From Carboxylicivirga linearis (GTDB taxonomy: Bacteria; Bacteroidota; Bacteroidia; Bacteroidales; Marinilabiliaceae): a DNA stretch of 64,000 bases. The stretch covers positions 62,001 through 126,000 of the forward strand of contig NZ_JAGUCO010000011.1 of NCBI RefSeq assembly GCF_018271995.1, read 5' to 3'. Positions 43,395 to 51,301 of the stretch are shown here, piece after piece; position 1 is the first letter of the stretch, and every line of letters starts with the position of its first letter. The position numbers and the translations under genes are program-made. The notes beneath the pieces are model-generated. The model was not told the DNA's origin. It made no database searches and was given only the letters and a program-made list of their open reading frames with translations.

Positions 43395-43949
43395 TTATTT
43401 TAATCTGCTCTTAAATGGAAGAAAGGTCATAAAATCAGCATGGTGAACAACGTAAGCTTCTGTTGAACGCTTCACCATATCTCCTTCGCCTGCATGCGTA
43501 GCAATGATATGACACACCTCGGGCGGCACCTTGCATTCCTCAGCCAATGAAACACCTGAAAACGGATGACGCAGGTATTTTCCATACATACCCTGAACAG
43601 CTTTTCCGTTTTCATCCAGTTCATACTCCAACAGTTTGCCCACATCAGCCAATATTGCACCAGCTACCAACACATCCATATCAACGGGTAATTCATCTTT
43701 AAAGAATTCGTTCATCTTTAAGCCACTTTCGTAGGCGATATGAACCACGACTCTTTTATGATCCATAAAACTGACTTTTAAATCGGGTCCACATAGAAGA
43801 GTAAATGGAATATTATTCAGATCATCAGTTTTTAAAACACTACGTTCCAAAGTCAATTCCCAAGTTCGGGCCACTTGATAGCGCAACACTTCATTGTTAA
43901 TCCAATTTAACTCAGGCCAAAGCTTTATCACTTCTTTAAAATTATCCAT
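43395..43949 (-). CDS. HD-superfamily-like protein lacking the HD histidine
   Basis: The 184-residue protein looks like a small HD-domain protein with HPFSG, IIATHAGEGD and VHHADFMTFLPF. At the place where the family has HDIGK, this one has ILADVGKLLE: Ala replaces the metal-binding His. It sits between the isocitrate dehydrogenase-like and aconitase-like genes on the same strand, spaced by 15 and 84 bases. I can only call it a member of the lysine cluster of unknown function. It may be a degenerate, regulatory or substrate-binding relative. Confidence 0.72.
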   Translation of the reverse strand: MDNFKEVIKLWPELNWINNEVLRYQVARTWELTLERSVLKTDDLNNIPFTLLCGPDLKVSFMDHKRVVVHIAYESGLKMNEFFKDELPVDMDVLVAGAILADVGKLLEYELDENGKAVQGMYGKYLRHPFSGVSLAEECKVPPEVCHIIATHAGEGDMVKRSTEAYVVHHADFMTFLPFKSRLK

Positions 43950-43964
43950 TGCATCTTTTTTAAA

Positions 43965-45158
43965 TCATAATCGGGCAATAATGGCATCAGTCATTTGTTC
44001 GGTTGTGGCAGCTCCTTTTTCAATCACATCGGGTCGTCCTGCCATCTTAAGCATATCGTAAGTCCGCACCTTACCGTCCTCAATCACTGCTGCTACAGCT
44101 TTACGTATTTTTTGAGCCATCTCATTTTCATCGATATAATCAAGCATCATACAAGCCGATTCAATCATTGCAATCGGGTTGACAATTGAATTCTCATAAC
44201 TGGCATATTTAGGAGCTGAGCCATGTGTAGGTTCAAAAACAGCCACTCCGCTTTCGCCCATCTGAGCGCTACACGCAAAGCCCAAACCACCAATCAAACC
44301 AGCAAATCCATCAGAAAGAATATCGCCAAACATATTACCAGCCACCATCACTCCGTAGGTCTCAGGATTTTTGGTTAACCACATCATCTGCGCATCAATA
44401 TTGGTATTCCATAATTCAATTTCAGGATAGTCATTCTTTTGAAGTTGTTGAGCCATTTTGTACATCATGCCTGATGTTTCGCGTATTACATTAGGTTTTT
44501 CACAAACCGTGACCGATTTATAACCATATTTTCGTGCATGATTAAAAGCCGCCCGAAGAATTCGTTCTGTGGCGTGTTTGGTGAAAATCCTTGTTGATAC
44601 CGATAATTCCTCTTTAGGCACATCTCCAAAATTCTTCACAAACTGTGGATGCGTCATCAAAGCATCGTATACAATTCCGTCGGGAGAACTCCATTCCACA
44701 CCGCCATACAATCCTTCGGTATTCTGACGAAAAATAGGAACATCCACCATTGGTTCTTCCACCTCACCATTAGCTCCTCTTCGGATAAAATTCAGCGGAT
44801 TACCTTTATAAGTCTTGCAAGGACGCAGACAAATATCCATTTTAAAATGTTGACGAAGGGCCACAATCGGACTTTTATAAACCAAACCTTTGCCCTGCAA
44901 TTCAGCACTCAATTCGGCACTGGCTTCATCCTTGGGTTTAGAGGTAATGGCTCCGAACAAACCTATTTTATGTTTTTCAAGAAGTTGAATGGTTCTTTCA
45001 GGCAGAGGATTACCCTCGTTACACCAAAACTCCCAGCCAATATCGCCTTCCACATAATCAGCTTCGAAGCCAGCCGCATCTATAACTCTTATGGCCTGAT
45101 CCAAAACAATACGCCCGATTCCGTCGCCTGGCATTGTAACTATTGTTCGTTTTTTCAT
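43965..45158 (-). CDS. Isocitrate/isopropylmalate/homoisocitrate dehydrogenase family protein
   Basis: Beta-decarboxylating dehydrogenase of 397 residues with TMPGDGIGR, the substrate segment SPIVALRQHFKMDICLRPCKTYKG, PIFRQNTEGLYGG, DILSDGFAGLIGGLGFA and FEPTHGSAPKYA. In E. coli isocitrate dehydrogenase the segment reads S-x-N with Ser113 and Asn115. Here Ser96 is followed by Pro and Ile, so Asn115 is replaced, which weakens an isocitrate assignment. The gene sits between citrate-lyase-type and aconitase-type genes in a lysine cluster. My best guess is homoisocitrate dehydrogenase working in the carboxylating direction on 2-oxoadipate. NAD or NADP preference is undetermined. Confidence 0.8.
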   Translation of the reverse strand: MKKRTIVTMPGDGIGRIVLDQAIRVIDAAGFEADYVEGDIGWEFWCNEGNPLPERTIQLLEKHKIGLFGAITSKPKDEASAELSAELQGKGLVYKSPIVALRQHFKMDICLRPCKTYKGNPLNFIRRGANGEVEEPMVDVPIFRQNTEGLYGGVEWSSPDGIVYDALMTHPQFVKNFGDVPKEELSVSTRIFTKHATERILRAAFNHARKYGYKSVTVCEKPNVIRETSGMMYKMAQQLQKNDYPEIELWNTNIDAQMMWLTKNPETYGVMVAGNMFGDILSDGFAGLIGGLGFACSAQMGESGVAVFEPTHGSAPKYASYENSIVNPIAMIESACMMLDYIDENEMAQKIRKAVAAVIEDGKVRTYDMLKMAGRPDVIEKGAATTEQMTDAIIARL

Positions 45159-45303
45159 AATATGGATTGTTAGACTTATTTTACAATCGTTGTCCTCTAG
45201 CCGGACAGGCTTTTGGCTGCGCCGATTTTCAATTCATTTTTGTCTTGACACAAAAACGAAACAAAAAAGTCAAGGCTGCCTTTAAAAAGCAATGGATTTA
45301 ATA

Positions 45304-46863
45304 TTATTCATCAGCCACTTGCCGGACCACGTCTATCACCGTTCCATCTACCCATTTAATAGCTGCCACAATTTTATCTTTGGGCGCAGGACGCTCAGGC
45401 TTACCACATATATGTTCTGCTTCCTCTTTTAGTTGATGAATGGTTTTTATCGGTAATCCTGAACCTTTAGCTTTCTCAATCAGATCGGTTTTGAGCGGAT
45501 TAATGGCAATACCTCTTTCTGTTACAATCACATCGATGAGTTCACCTGGTCCGCAAAGCGTTGTTACTTCATCCACAACAACAGGAATACGATCACGGAA
45601 CAATGGCAACGGAAGAATCACTGTCTTCGAAAACAAACAGTTTTGCCATCCGCCGATTCCGTGCATCAGGTAACCATCAGAATGAGTTACCACATTTGCA
45701 TTGAAATTGACATCCACCTCGGTAGCACCCAGGATAACAACATCAACCATTCCTGCAAAATTTCCCTTGCCATGATAGTTATAACTGGTAAAAGGACTTG
45801 TCCATACATGATTGGGATTTTCGCGCATCGATCGGACTCCTTCTAAATCAAAAGTCTGTCCGTCGAGAATATACTCTACCAAACCTTCTTCCAAAAGATT
45901 AACCAGGTATTGATTACTTCCTCCTCGGGCAAAACGAGCTTTTATTCCCTTCCTCCGTATGATATCACCAAAGAAAATTCCGATTGACAGAGAGGTTCCT
46001 CCCGCCCCTGCCTGAAACGAGAAGCCATCATGAATAATACCTGTTACCTCACAAAATTTAGCTGTCATTTCGGCAATCAAAAGTCTATCAGGGCTTTTGG
46101 TGACCTGTGTGGTTCCTGACACAATTTTTTCAGGAATTCCCACCTTATCAACCAAAACTGTGTAATCCACATAATTTCCCTGTATCTGCCATGGAACGCA
46201 AGGAAAAGGAACCAAAGTATCGGTTACCACAATCACCTTATCGGCATATTGCGAATCGGCAAGAGCAAATCCCAGCAATCCGCTGTTTGACTCGCCACTG
46301 ATACCATTGGCATTGCCAAAAGCATCAGCACAAGAGGCCGCTATCACTGCAATATCTATCTTCACATCTCCATCCTGCACCGCCTGGTAACGACCTCCGT
46401 GAGAACGTAAAACAGCTATTTTCGACATTTTACCTTCGCTGCAAAACTTGCCCAACGGTCCGTTCATACTACCTTCAATATGACTGATAGTTCCATCCTC
46501 GAGATAAGGAATCAAATGAGCATGGCAAGGAAAAGATGCCGAAGGAAACCAGCGAAGATTTTTAGCTCCCATCTGCTTTGCTACATCAAATACCCTATTG
46601 GCAACCAAATCACCATTACGAAAATGATGATGAGTAGAAATGGTCATTCCGTCTTTTAAACCAGCCTTTTGCAAGGCTTCTTTCAAATCGCTCACCTGCT
46701 TGTTTCCATCCGACGAAAAGTCAGCGCAGGAAGAAATCTTCGGAGCCATTTTATTTCCCGAAGGCTTATATCTCCCCACTCCCATAAAAGGAAATACTTT
46801 CTCACCGTTTATGGTTTCAGGCACCCAACGACCTCCTGCATTTTTTATTAATTTATCAGACAT
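45304..46863 (-). CDS. Citrate lyase alpha-subunit family protein (CitF-like CoA/ACP transferase)
   Basis: Of the CitF family, whose members exchange the acetyl on the lyase for citrate to form citryl thioester. The start is the ATG at 46863 (MSDKLIKNAGGRWVPE); it overlaps the previous stop by 8 bases (ATGTCTGA), with GGAGG 8 bases upstream. A longer frame from 46929 adds an unlikely N-terminus. Motifs visible are MTISTHHHFRNGDLVAN, IEGSMNGPLG, LRSHGGRYQAVQDGD, FQAGAGGTSLSIG and MHGIGGWQNCLFSKTVILPLPLFRDRIP. Length of about 519 is typical. With the CitE-like protein it could act on homocitrate. Confidence 0.88.
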   Translation of the reverse strand: MSDKLIKNAGGRWVPETINGEKVFPFMGVGRYKPSGNKMAPKISSCADFSSDGNKQVSDLKEALQKAGLKDGMTISTHHHFRNGDLVANRVFDVAKQMGAKNLRWFPSASFPCHAHLIPYLEDGTISHIEGSMNGPLGKFCSEGKMSKIAVLRSHGGRYQAVQDGDVKIDIAVIAASCADAFGNANGISGESNSGLLGFALADSQYADKVIVVTDTLVPFPCVPWQIQGNYVDYTVLVDKVGIPEKIVSGTTQVTKSPDRLLIAEMTAKFCEVTGIIHDGFSFQAGAGGTSLSIGIFFGDIIRRKGIKARFARGGSNQYLVNLLEEGLVEYILDGQTFDLEGVRSMRENPNHVWTSPFTSYNYHGKGNFAGMVDVVILGATEVDVNFNANVVTHSDGYLMHGIGGWQNCLFSKTVILPLPLFRDRIPVVVDEVTTLCGPGELIDVIVTERGIAINPLKTDLIEKAKGSGLPIKTIHQLKEEAEHICGKPERPAPKDKIVAAIKWVDGTVIDVVRQVADE

Positions 46864-48169
46864 ACACATTCCTCCAATCTTTTGCCAGCTGACCTGTAGA
46901 AATGGCCATATCAATAAGATTTTGCGCACGTTTTACAACGGGAGGATCAATCATCTTTGAACCCAAAGCCACTACTCCACTTCCATTCTCCAAAGCAATA
47001 AGAAAGGCGTTAACTATCTTTTTTGCTTTCTCAATTTCAGTTTCATTGGGAGCATATCCCTGATTGATATAAATAATCTGGCGTGGATGAATGCAGCCCA
47101 TCCCAGTAAATCCGAGGGATTTGGATTCAGTCACATTTCTGCTTAAAGCATCCATATCCTCTATATCGGAGAAAACAGAATCGATTGCTTGCTTCCCGGC
47201 GGCTTTAGCTGCATTAACAATGGTAGAGCGGGCAAAAAACGATTCTTTGGCTTTGTTAGTACGTTGAGCTCCTATATCAGCGGTATAATCTTCCAAACCA
47301 ATGGCAATAGCCACCACATTTTCTGATGCTGATGCAATCGCATATGCATTTTGCACTCCCAAAGCACTTTCAATTATCGGCATCAAATGAATCGGAAAAT
47401 CTTTATCCTTTTTTACCTGCTGAATTCTTTCCTCAACATGATGGACATCTTCAGCACTTTCGCATTTAGGGATTAAAATCAGATTCACTCCTTCCCTGGC
47501 AATCCAATCCAGATCATCCAAACCTAAAGGCAGTTGATTAATACGAACCATACGTTCAGCCCCATAGAAATTAACTAACCTTAAAGCATTCCTTACTAAT
47601 ATTCGGGCTTCATCTTTTTTATCAGGAGCCACACTGTCTTCCAGATCCAGAATTATACCATCAGCCCCGTAAATACCTGCATTGAGCATTAACTTAGGAT
47701 TATTTCCGGGCAGGTATAATCGAGAACGACGAATACGATCAGGAGATGTGGCCTTTTTATTAAATTCTTCGAGATTGGTGAGATATGTTTTATCGGTGAT
47801 GATAAGCTGATGAACGACAGCCTCAATGCGGGCTGCAATCACAAAAGGAAGAGCTCCTTTATCATCAATGGTAAGAACAGCATGCTTAATGCTGAAATAC
47901 TGCAAAACCACGAGGCTCAGTTTACTTATTTGATTACCGTAAAGCTTATCGACTTTGCTTTTTACATTTACAATTATCCCGCCGCTCTCTTTAAGTTCGA
48001 GATTCACAAAACAATCAGAACGAACTGCATCACCTTTATTTCCTGCATGTGCAACCATAGTGATTTTCTTTATAAATTTGCCATCTACAGGACCGATCTC
48101 TCGGTCACCAATCAACGAAACATCCTTTCCCAAATTCAGCTTCAACAAAAAAATGACCTTAAAATTCAA
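46856..48169 (-). CDS. Citrate lyase beta-family protein fused to a CitD-like N-terminal domain
   Basis: The C-terminal 300 residues are CitE/HpcH-aldolase-like: RRSRLYLPGNNPKLM, DGIILDLEDSVAP, MVRINQLPLG, LILIPKCESAEDV, PIIESALGVQNAYAIA, AIGLEDYTADIGAQRT and GMGCIHPRQI. The N-terminal 110 residues align with the acyl carrier protein CitD (VKSKVDKLYGNQI and LTIDDKGALPFVIAARIEAV). The GTLESGD site whose Ser carries the phosphoribosyl-dephospho-CoA is not recognisable; nearest are NKGD and RSDC. The first codon is unclear: the frame opens at a TTG (48169), but a possible promoter there (TTG, 19 bases, TAACATTTG) would favour a later start, such as the TTG at 48145 or ATG at 48058. First gene of the lysine cluster. 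Confidence 0.8.
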   Translation of the reverse strand: MNFKVIFLLKLNLGKDVSLIGDREIGPVDGKFIKKITMVAHAGNKGDAVRSDCFVNLELKESGGIIVNVKSKVDKLYGNQISKLSLVVLQYFSIKHAVLTIDDKGALPFVIAARIEAVVHQLIITDKTYLTNLEEFNKKATSPDRIRRSRLYLPGNNPKLMLNAGIYGADGIILDLEDSVAPDKKDEARILVRNALRLVNFYGAERMVRINQLPLGLDDLDWIAREGVNLILIPKCESAEDVHHVEERIQQVKKDKDFPIHLMPIIESALGVQNAYAIASASENVVAIAIGLEDYTADIGAQRTNKAKESFFARSTIVNAAKAAGKQAIDSVFSDIEDMDALSRNVTESKSLGFTGMGCIHPRQIIYINQGYAPNETEIEKAKKIVNAFLIALENGSGVVALGSKMIDPPVVKRAQNLIDMAISTGQLAKDWRNVYV

Positions 48170-48322
48170 ATGTTACTTACATTTGAATGCACTACAATAT
48201 ATGTTTATTTTAAAACCTTTGCAATGCTTTTTGTTTTATTTTTAACTTTATATGTCTTTTAGTTATTTTCTTAACTTTATTTCTTCTTTAATTATTTCTT
48301 CTTTAATTATTTCTCGGGATGG

Positions 48323-48330
48323 TTATCTTT
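48323..48330 (+). promoter_or_regulatory. Bacteroidota -7 box (TATCTTTG) for the DUF3820 gene
   Basis: TATCTTTG matches TAnnTTTG. It lies inside the longest possible ORF (from 48319), so transcription starts after it and translation should begin at 48349. Confidence 0.6.
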
Positions 48331-48348
48331 GTTGCTAAAAGCAACACA

Positions 48349-48555
48349 ATGAATCCGGAAATATTAGTTAAGCTTACCAAAATGAGAATGCCTTATGGCA
48401 AATATCAAGGCAGAATATTATGCGATCTGCCTGAACCATATTTGGTATGGTATCATCAAAAAGGATTTCCGGAAGGACAATTGGGAATGTTACTTCACAC
48501 TTTGTATGAGATCAAACTTAATGGCTTAGAGTATTTATTAAAGCCTTTGCGCTAA
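48349..48555 (+). CDS. DUF3820 family small protein
   Basis: Protein of 68 residues. It has the DUF3820 pattern MPYGKYQGRILCDLPEPYLVWYHQKGFPEGQLG, split here as MPYGKYQG, LPEPYLVWYHQKGFP and GQLGMLLHTLYEI. Start 48349 was chosen because the promoter lies upstream. Members are small helical proteins with no known activity. It is the single-gene neighbour of the pirin gene downstream, 56 bases away. Confidence 0.85.
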   Translation: MNPEILVKLTKMRMPYGKYQGRILCDLPEPYLVWYHQKGFPEGQLGMLLHTLYEIKLNGLEYLLKPLR

Positions 48556-48611
48556 ACTCAACTTTTTTCTTCTCGTGATGTTTTCTTAATACTATAAAAT
48601 AAGAATTCATC

Positions 48612-49319
48612 ATGCAACATACCATTCATAGAGCAGAAGAACGAGGACATGCCAATCATGGCTGGTTAAACTCGTGGCACAGTTTTAGTTTTGCCGGATA
48701 TTATAATCCTTCAAAGATACATTTTGGAGCCTTACGGGTCATCAATGACGACACTGTATCGCCAGGAATGGGTTTTGGAACACATCCTCACGAAAACATG
48801 GAGATTATTACCATTCCGTTGGAAGGAGCAATAAAACATGCCGACAGTGTAGGTAATGAAAAAGTACTTGGCGTTAATGAAGTACAGGTTATGACGGCAG
48901 GCAATGGTATTCAACATTCTGAATTTAACGCCTCACAATCTGATGTGCTAAAGTTCCTTCAGATATGGATATTCCCTGATGAGAAGAATCTGACACCAGA
49001 TTATGCCCAACATCAATACTCCGATAACGATTTCAAGAACAAGTTACACACCATTGTGGGTGGTAGAAAAGTCAATGCTCCTCTTACCATACATCAGAAT
49101 GCGGTTTTGAGCATGGGCAAATTTGATATTGATAAAACCATCAACTATACCCTTAGTGATACATCTAACGGTCTGTATGTTTTTATTATTGAAGGAGAAG
49201 TAATTATAGACAATATAGAACTAAAACGCCGTGATGCAATTGGCATTTGGGAGGTAGATCAGTTAGATATGAATATTAGTAAAGATACTCATGTGCTGCT
49301 TTTAGAAATACCAAGATAA
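48612..49319 (+). CDS. Pirin-family cupin protein
   Basis: The 235-residue two-cupin protein has HRAEERGHANHGWLNSWHSFSFAGYYNP and GMGFGTHPHENMEIITIPLEG, where HPHE supplies the metal ligands, then GNGIQHSEFN and LQIWIFPDEKNLTP. YhaK/YhhW-like bacterial pirins are described as quercetin dioxygenases or redox sensors. The true substrate here is not known. It ends at a strong bidirectional terminator. Confidence 0.92.
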   Translation: MQHTIHRAEERGHANHGWLNSWHSFSFAGYYNPSKIHFGALRVINDDTVSPGMGFGTHPHENMEIITIPLEGAIKHADSVGNEKVLGVNEVQVMTAGNGIQHSEFNASQSDVLKFLQIWIFPDEKNLTPDYAQHQYSDNDFKNKLHTIVGGRKVNAPLTIHQNAVLSMGKFDIDKTINYTLSDTSNGLYVFIIEGEVIIDNIELKRRDAIGIWEVDQLDMNISKDTHVLLLEIPR

Positions 49320-49320
49320 A

Positions 49321-49352
49321 AAGAGAGGTAATGCCATGCATTACCTCTCTTT
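49321..49352. terminator. Bidirectional rho-independent terminator
   Basis: AAGAGAGGTAATG at 49321-49333 pairs with CATTACCTCTCTT at 49339-49351, followed by T and preceded by A on either side. It serves the pirin gene and the convergent DUF3078 gene. Confidence 0.85.
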
Positions 49353-49369
49353 TATATTTTTTATATCAA

Positions 49370-50254
49370 TTACTTTCCAAAAGCATAACTTAAACCAAAA
49401 CCAAACAACTGTTTAAACTGTGTTTGAGGTCCCTTGTTAACCCCTTCCGAATCGATGTAATCAATATCATCATCATAAATAAGATTGAATGATGCAATGG
49501 CACTTAAGAAATCATTCACCTTAAGATTAAAAACCAGTTCCCAGTTAACATCTACATTTTGTGGCTTCTCAGTAAGATTCGAAAACAAATCTAATCGAGT
49601 TGAAACATTCACATTCTTAACCAGATTTTCCTTCTTCGCTGTTAGTTTTACCGAAGCACCATATTCCGAGCGAAGATTTTTACCTTCATCAACACCATAA
49701 GCACCCGCCAACGAAAGCGAATCGTCTAACACAATAGTCATTTTAGAAGTAACCGGTGAAATGTATAGCGAAAAATTATCATTTGGCTTGTAATCCATAC
49801 CTAACGAAAGGTTTAAATATCCAGGAGACATAAATTCCGATACCTTGTTGGTATTTTCAGGTGTATCGCTAAATCCGTAATCAAACTGAGTTTTAAAATC
49901 TAGCAATGCTGAATAAAACCACTTTTTACCAGCCGAATAACCATACTTGGAAACAACATAAATTTTATCTTCCGACTTAAACGGATTGTCTCCTCCTTGT
50001 TTGGTTAAACCATATCCTAAATCAATAAGGTTATCCCAGTTAACCTTGGCTTTTTTATAATTAAAATGGGAGTTAAACAGTGCAGTACCTGCCAGTGAGT
50101 TTTCACCTCCCGCCGACCAATTAGTAAGTGATACCTGATTAAAAGTAAAAGAGGAGGTTCCTCCAATTGTCCAATAAGTTGTGTCTTTTTCTGTGTTCTG
50201 TGCCATCACCGAGACACTAATGAATGAAAGTAATCCAAACAGAATTCTCTTCAT
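49370..50254 (-). CDS. DUF3078 domain outer-membrane-type protein
   Basis: From the ATG at 50254 (MKRILFGLLSFISVSVMAQ) the protein has a signal peptide and about 275 residues of beta-strand-rich sequence. It includes WTIGGTSSFTFNQVSLTNWSAGG and WDNLIDLGYGLTKQGGDNPF, split here. This is the DUF3078 pattern of Bacteroidota barrel-like proteins. It ends in SYAFGK. A start further upstream is excluded because a promoter (TATCTTTG, minus strand) lies at 50292-50299. Function unknown. Confidence 0.86.
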   Translation of the reverse strand: MKRILFGLLSFISVSVMAQNTEKDTTYWTIGGTSSFTFNQVSLTNWSAGGENSLAGTALFNSHFNYKKAKVNWDNLIDLGYGLTKQGGDNPFKSEDKIYVVSKYGYSAGKKWFYSALLDFKTQFDYGFSDTPENTNKVSEFMSPGYLNLSLGMDYKPNDNFSLYISPVTSKMTIVLDDSLSLAGAYGVDEGKNLRSEYGASVKLTAKKENLVKNVNVSTRLDLFSNLTEKPQNVDVNWELVFNLKVNDFLSAIASFNLIYDDDIDYIDSEGVNKGPQTQFKQLFGFGLSYAFGK

Positions 50255-50291
50255 AAGATAGATAGGTTTATTAGTAATAAGTAATAGTTTG

Positions 50292-50320
50292 CAAAGATAT
50301 ACGATGCAAACTATTACCAA
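50292..50320 (-). promoter_or_regulatory. Bacteroidota promoter of the DUF3078 gene
   Basis: Read on the minus strand: TTG (50318-50320), 18 bases, TATCTTTG (50292-50299). The spacing is one base short of the 19-21 consensus range. The ATG is 38 bases downstream. Confidence 0.6.
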
Positions 50321-50338
50321 TAATGCTTATTGTTTTTT

Positions 50339-51163
50339 TTAGTCTTCTTTTATAATATGAATATCTCGCTGAGGGAAAGGAATAGACACGCCTTGTGCAT
50401 CAAATTCTTTCTTAACATTCTCCATCATAAAGAAATATACCCCCCAATAATCAGCTGTACTTGACCATACGCGAGTTACCAAATTAACAGAGTTATCGCC
50501 ATGTTCAATCACCCCTACAAATGGTTCGGGATCCTTTAGTATCTTATCATTTTTTGCAATTACACCCAGTATCACATTACGTGCCTTGTCAATATCATCA
50601 CCATAACCTATACCAAAGGTAAAATCAACACGTCGGGTGTCCTGAGCTGAAAAATTAATCATGGCACCGGTTGACAATCCTCCATTAGGAATAATAACCA
50701 TTTTATTATCTGGTGTATGCAAAATAGTATTAAAAATTTGAATTTCTTTAACGGTACCCATGTAGCCTTGTGCTTCAATAAAATCGCCAACTTTAAATGG
50801 ACGAAGAATCAAAAGAATAACACCGCCAGCAAAATTCTGAAGGGTTCCTGAAAGAGCCATACCCACAGCCAAACCAGCAGCACCCAGTATAGCAATAAAT
50901 GAAGTCATGTTAACACCCATGTAGGTAATAACACTTATTACCAACATTATTTTAAGTGTAACACCAATAATACTTACCAGAAAAGGCACTAATGTAGGAT
51001 CGACACTTCGTGCCTTCAATACTTTTTTAAAACCTCTAACTATAAATCCAATAACCCAAAGACCTACAATTAGAATCAATAAACCGATAATTAGTTTTGT
51101 ACCGTAGGTAATAACTAAATCCTGGATCTTTTCCGTCTCGATTGTATACCCAAAAATTTCCAT
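50339..51163 (-). CDS. MscS-family mechanosensitive ion channel
   Basis: Small-conductance channel of 274 residues with three N-terminal transmembrane helices. The third, pore-lining TM3 is Gly/Ala-rich: FIAILGAAGLAVGMALSGTLQNFAGGV. The beta domain shows RPFKVGDFIEAQGYMGTVKEI, and VIIPNGGLSTG is the MscS signature. Length is near that of E. coli MscS (286). It releases solutes upon hypo-osmotic shock. Confidence 0.94.
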   Translation of the reverse strand: MEIFGYTIETEKIQDLVITYGTKLIIGLLILIVGLWVIGFIVRGFKKVLKARSVDPTLVPFLVSIIGVTLKIMLVISVITYMGVNMTSFIAILGAAGLAVGMALSGTLQNFAGGVILLILRPFKVGDFIEAQGYMGTVKEIQIFNTILHTPDNKMVIIPNGGLSTGAMINFSAQDTRRVDFTFGIGYGDDIDKARNVILGVIAKNDKILKDPEPFVGVIEHGDNSVNLVTRVWSSTADYWGVYFFMMENVKKEFDAQGVSIPFPQRDIHIIKED

Positions 51164-51301
51164 ACTTTTGAAAGTTAAGTTTGTATTAGCAATTAAAATA
51201 AACTACAAAAATGGTTGATTGTTCTAAATAGATCAAGTACTAACATTAATTTAATAGAAATTAATTCAGAATAATTACCTTCGCAGCCCAAAATTCAACA
51301 T

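Noticed and set aside
45184-45303. Gap with TTTTGTCTTGACACAAAAA and a later AAAGTCAAGG, as a regulatory element
   Set aside because: It resembles common degenerate intergenic repeats and shows no strong stem with a T-run.
35367-48169. Plain citrate fermentation operon
   Set aside because: Kept as an alternative only; it does not explain the adjacent LKR, saccharopine dehydrogenase and ALDH7 genes, the two distinct aconitase-type enzymes, or the changed isocitrate-binding segment.
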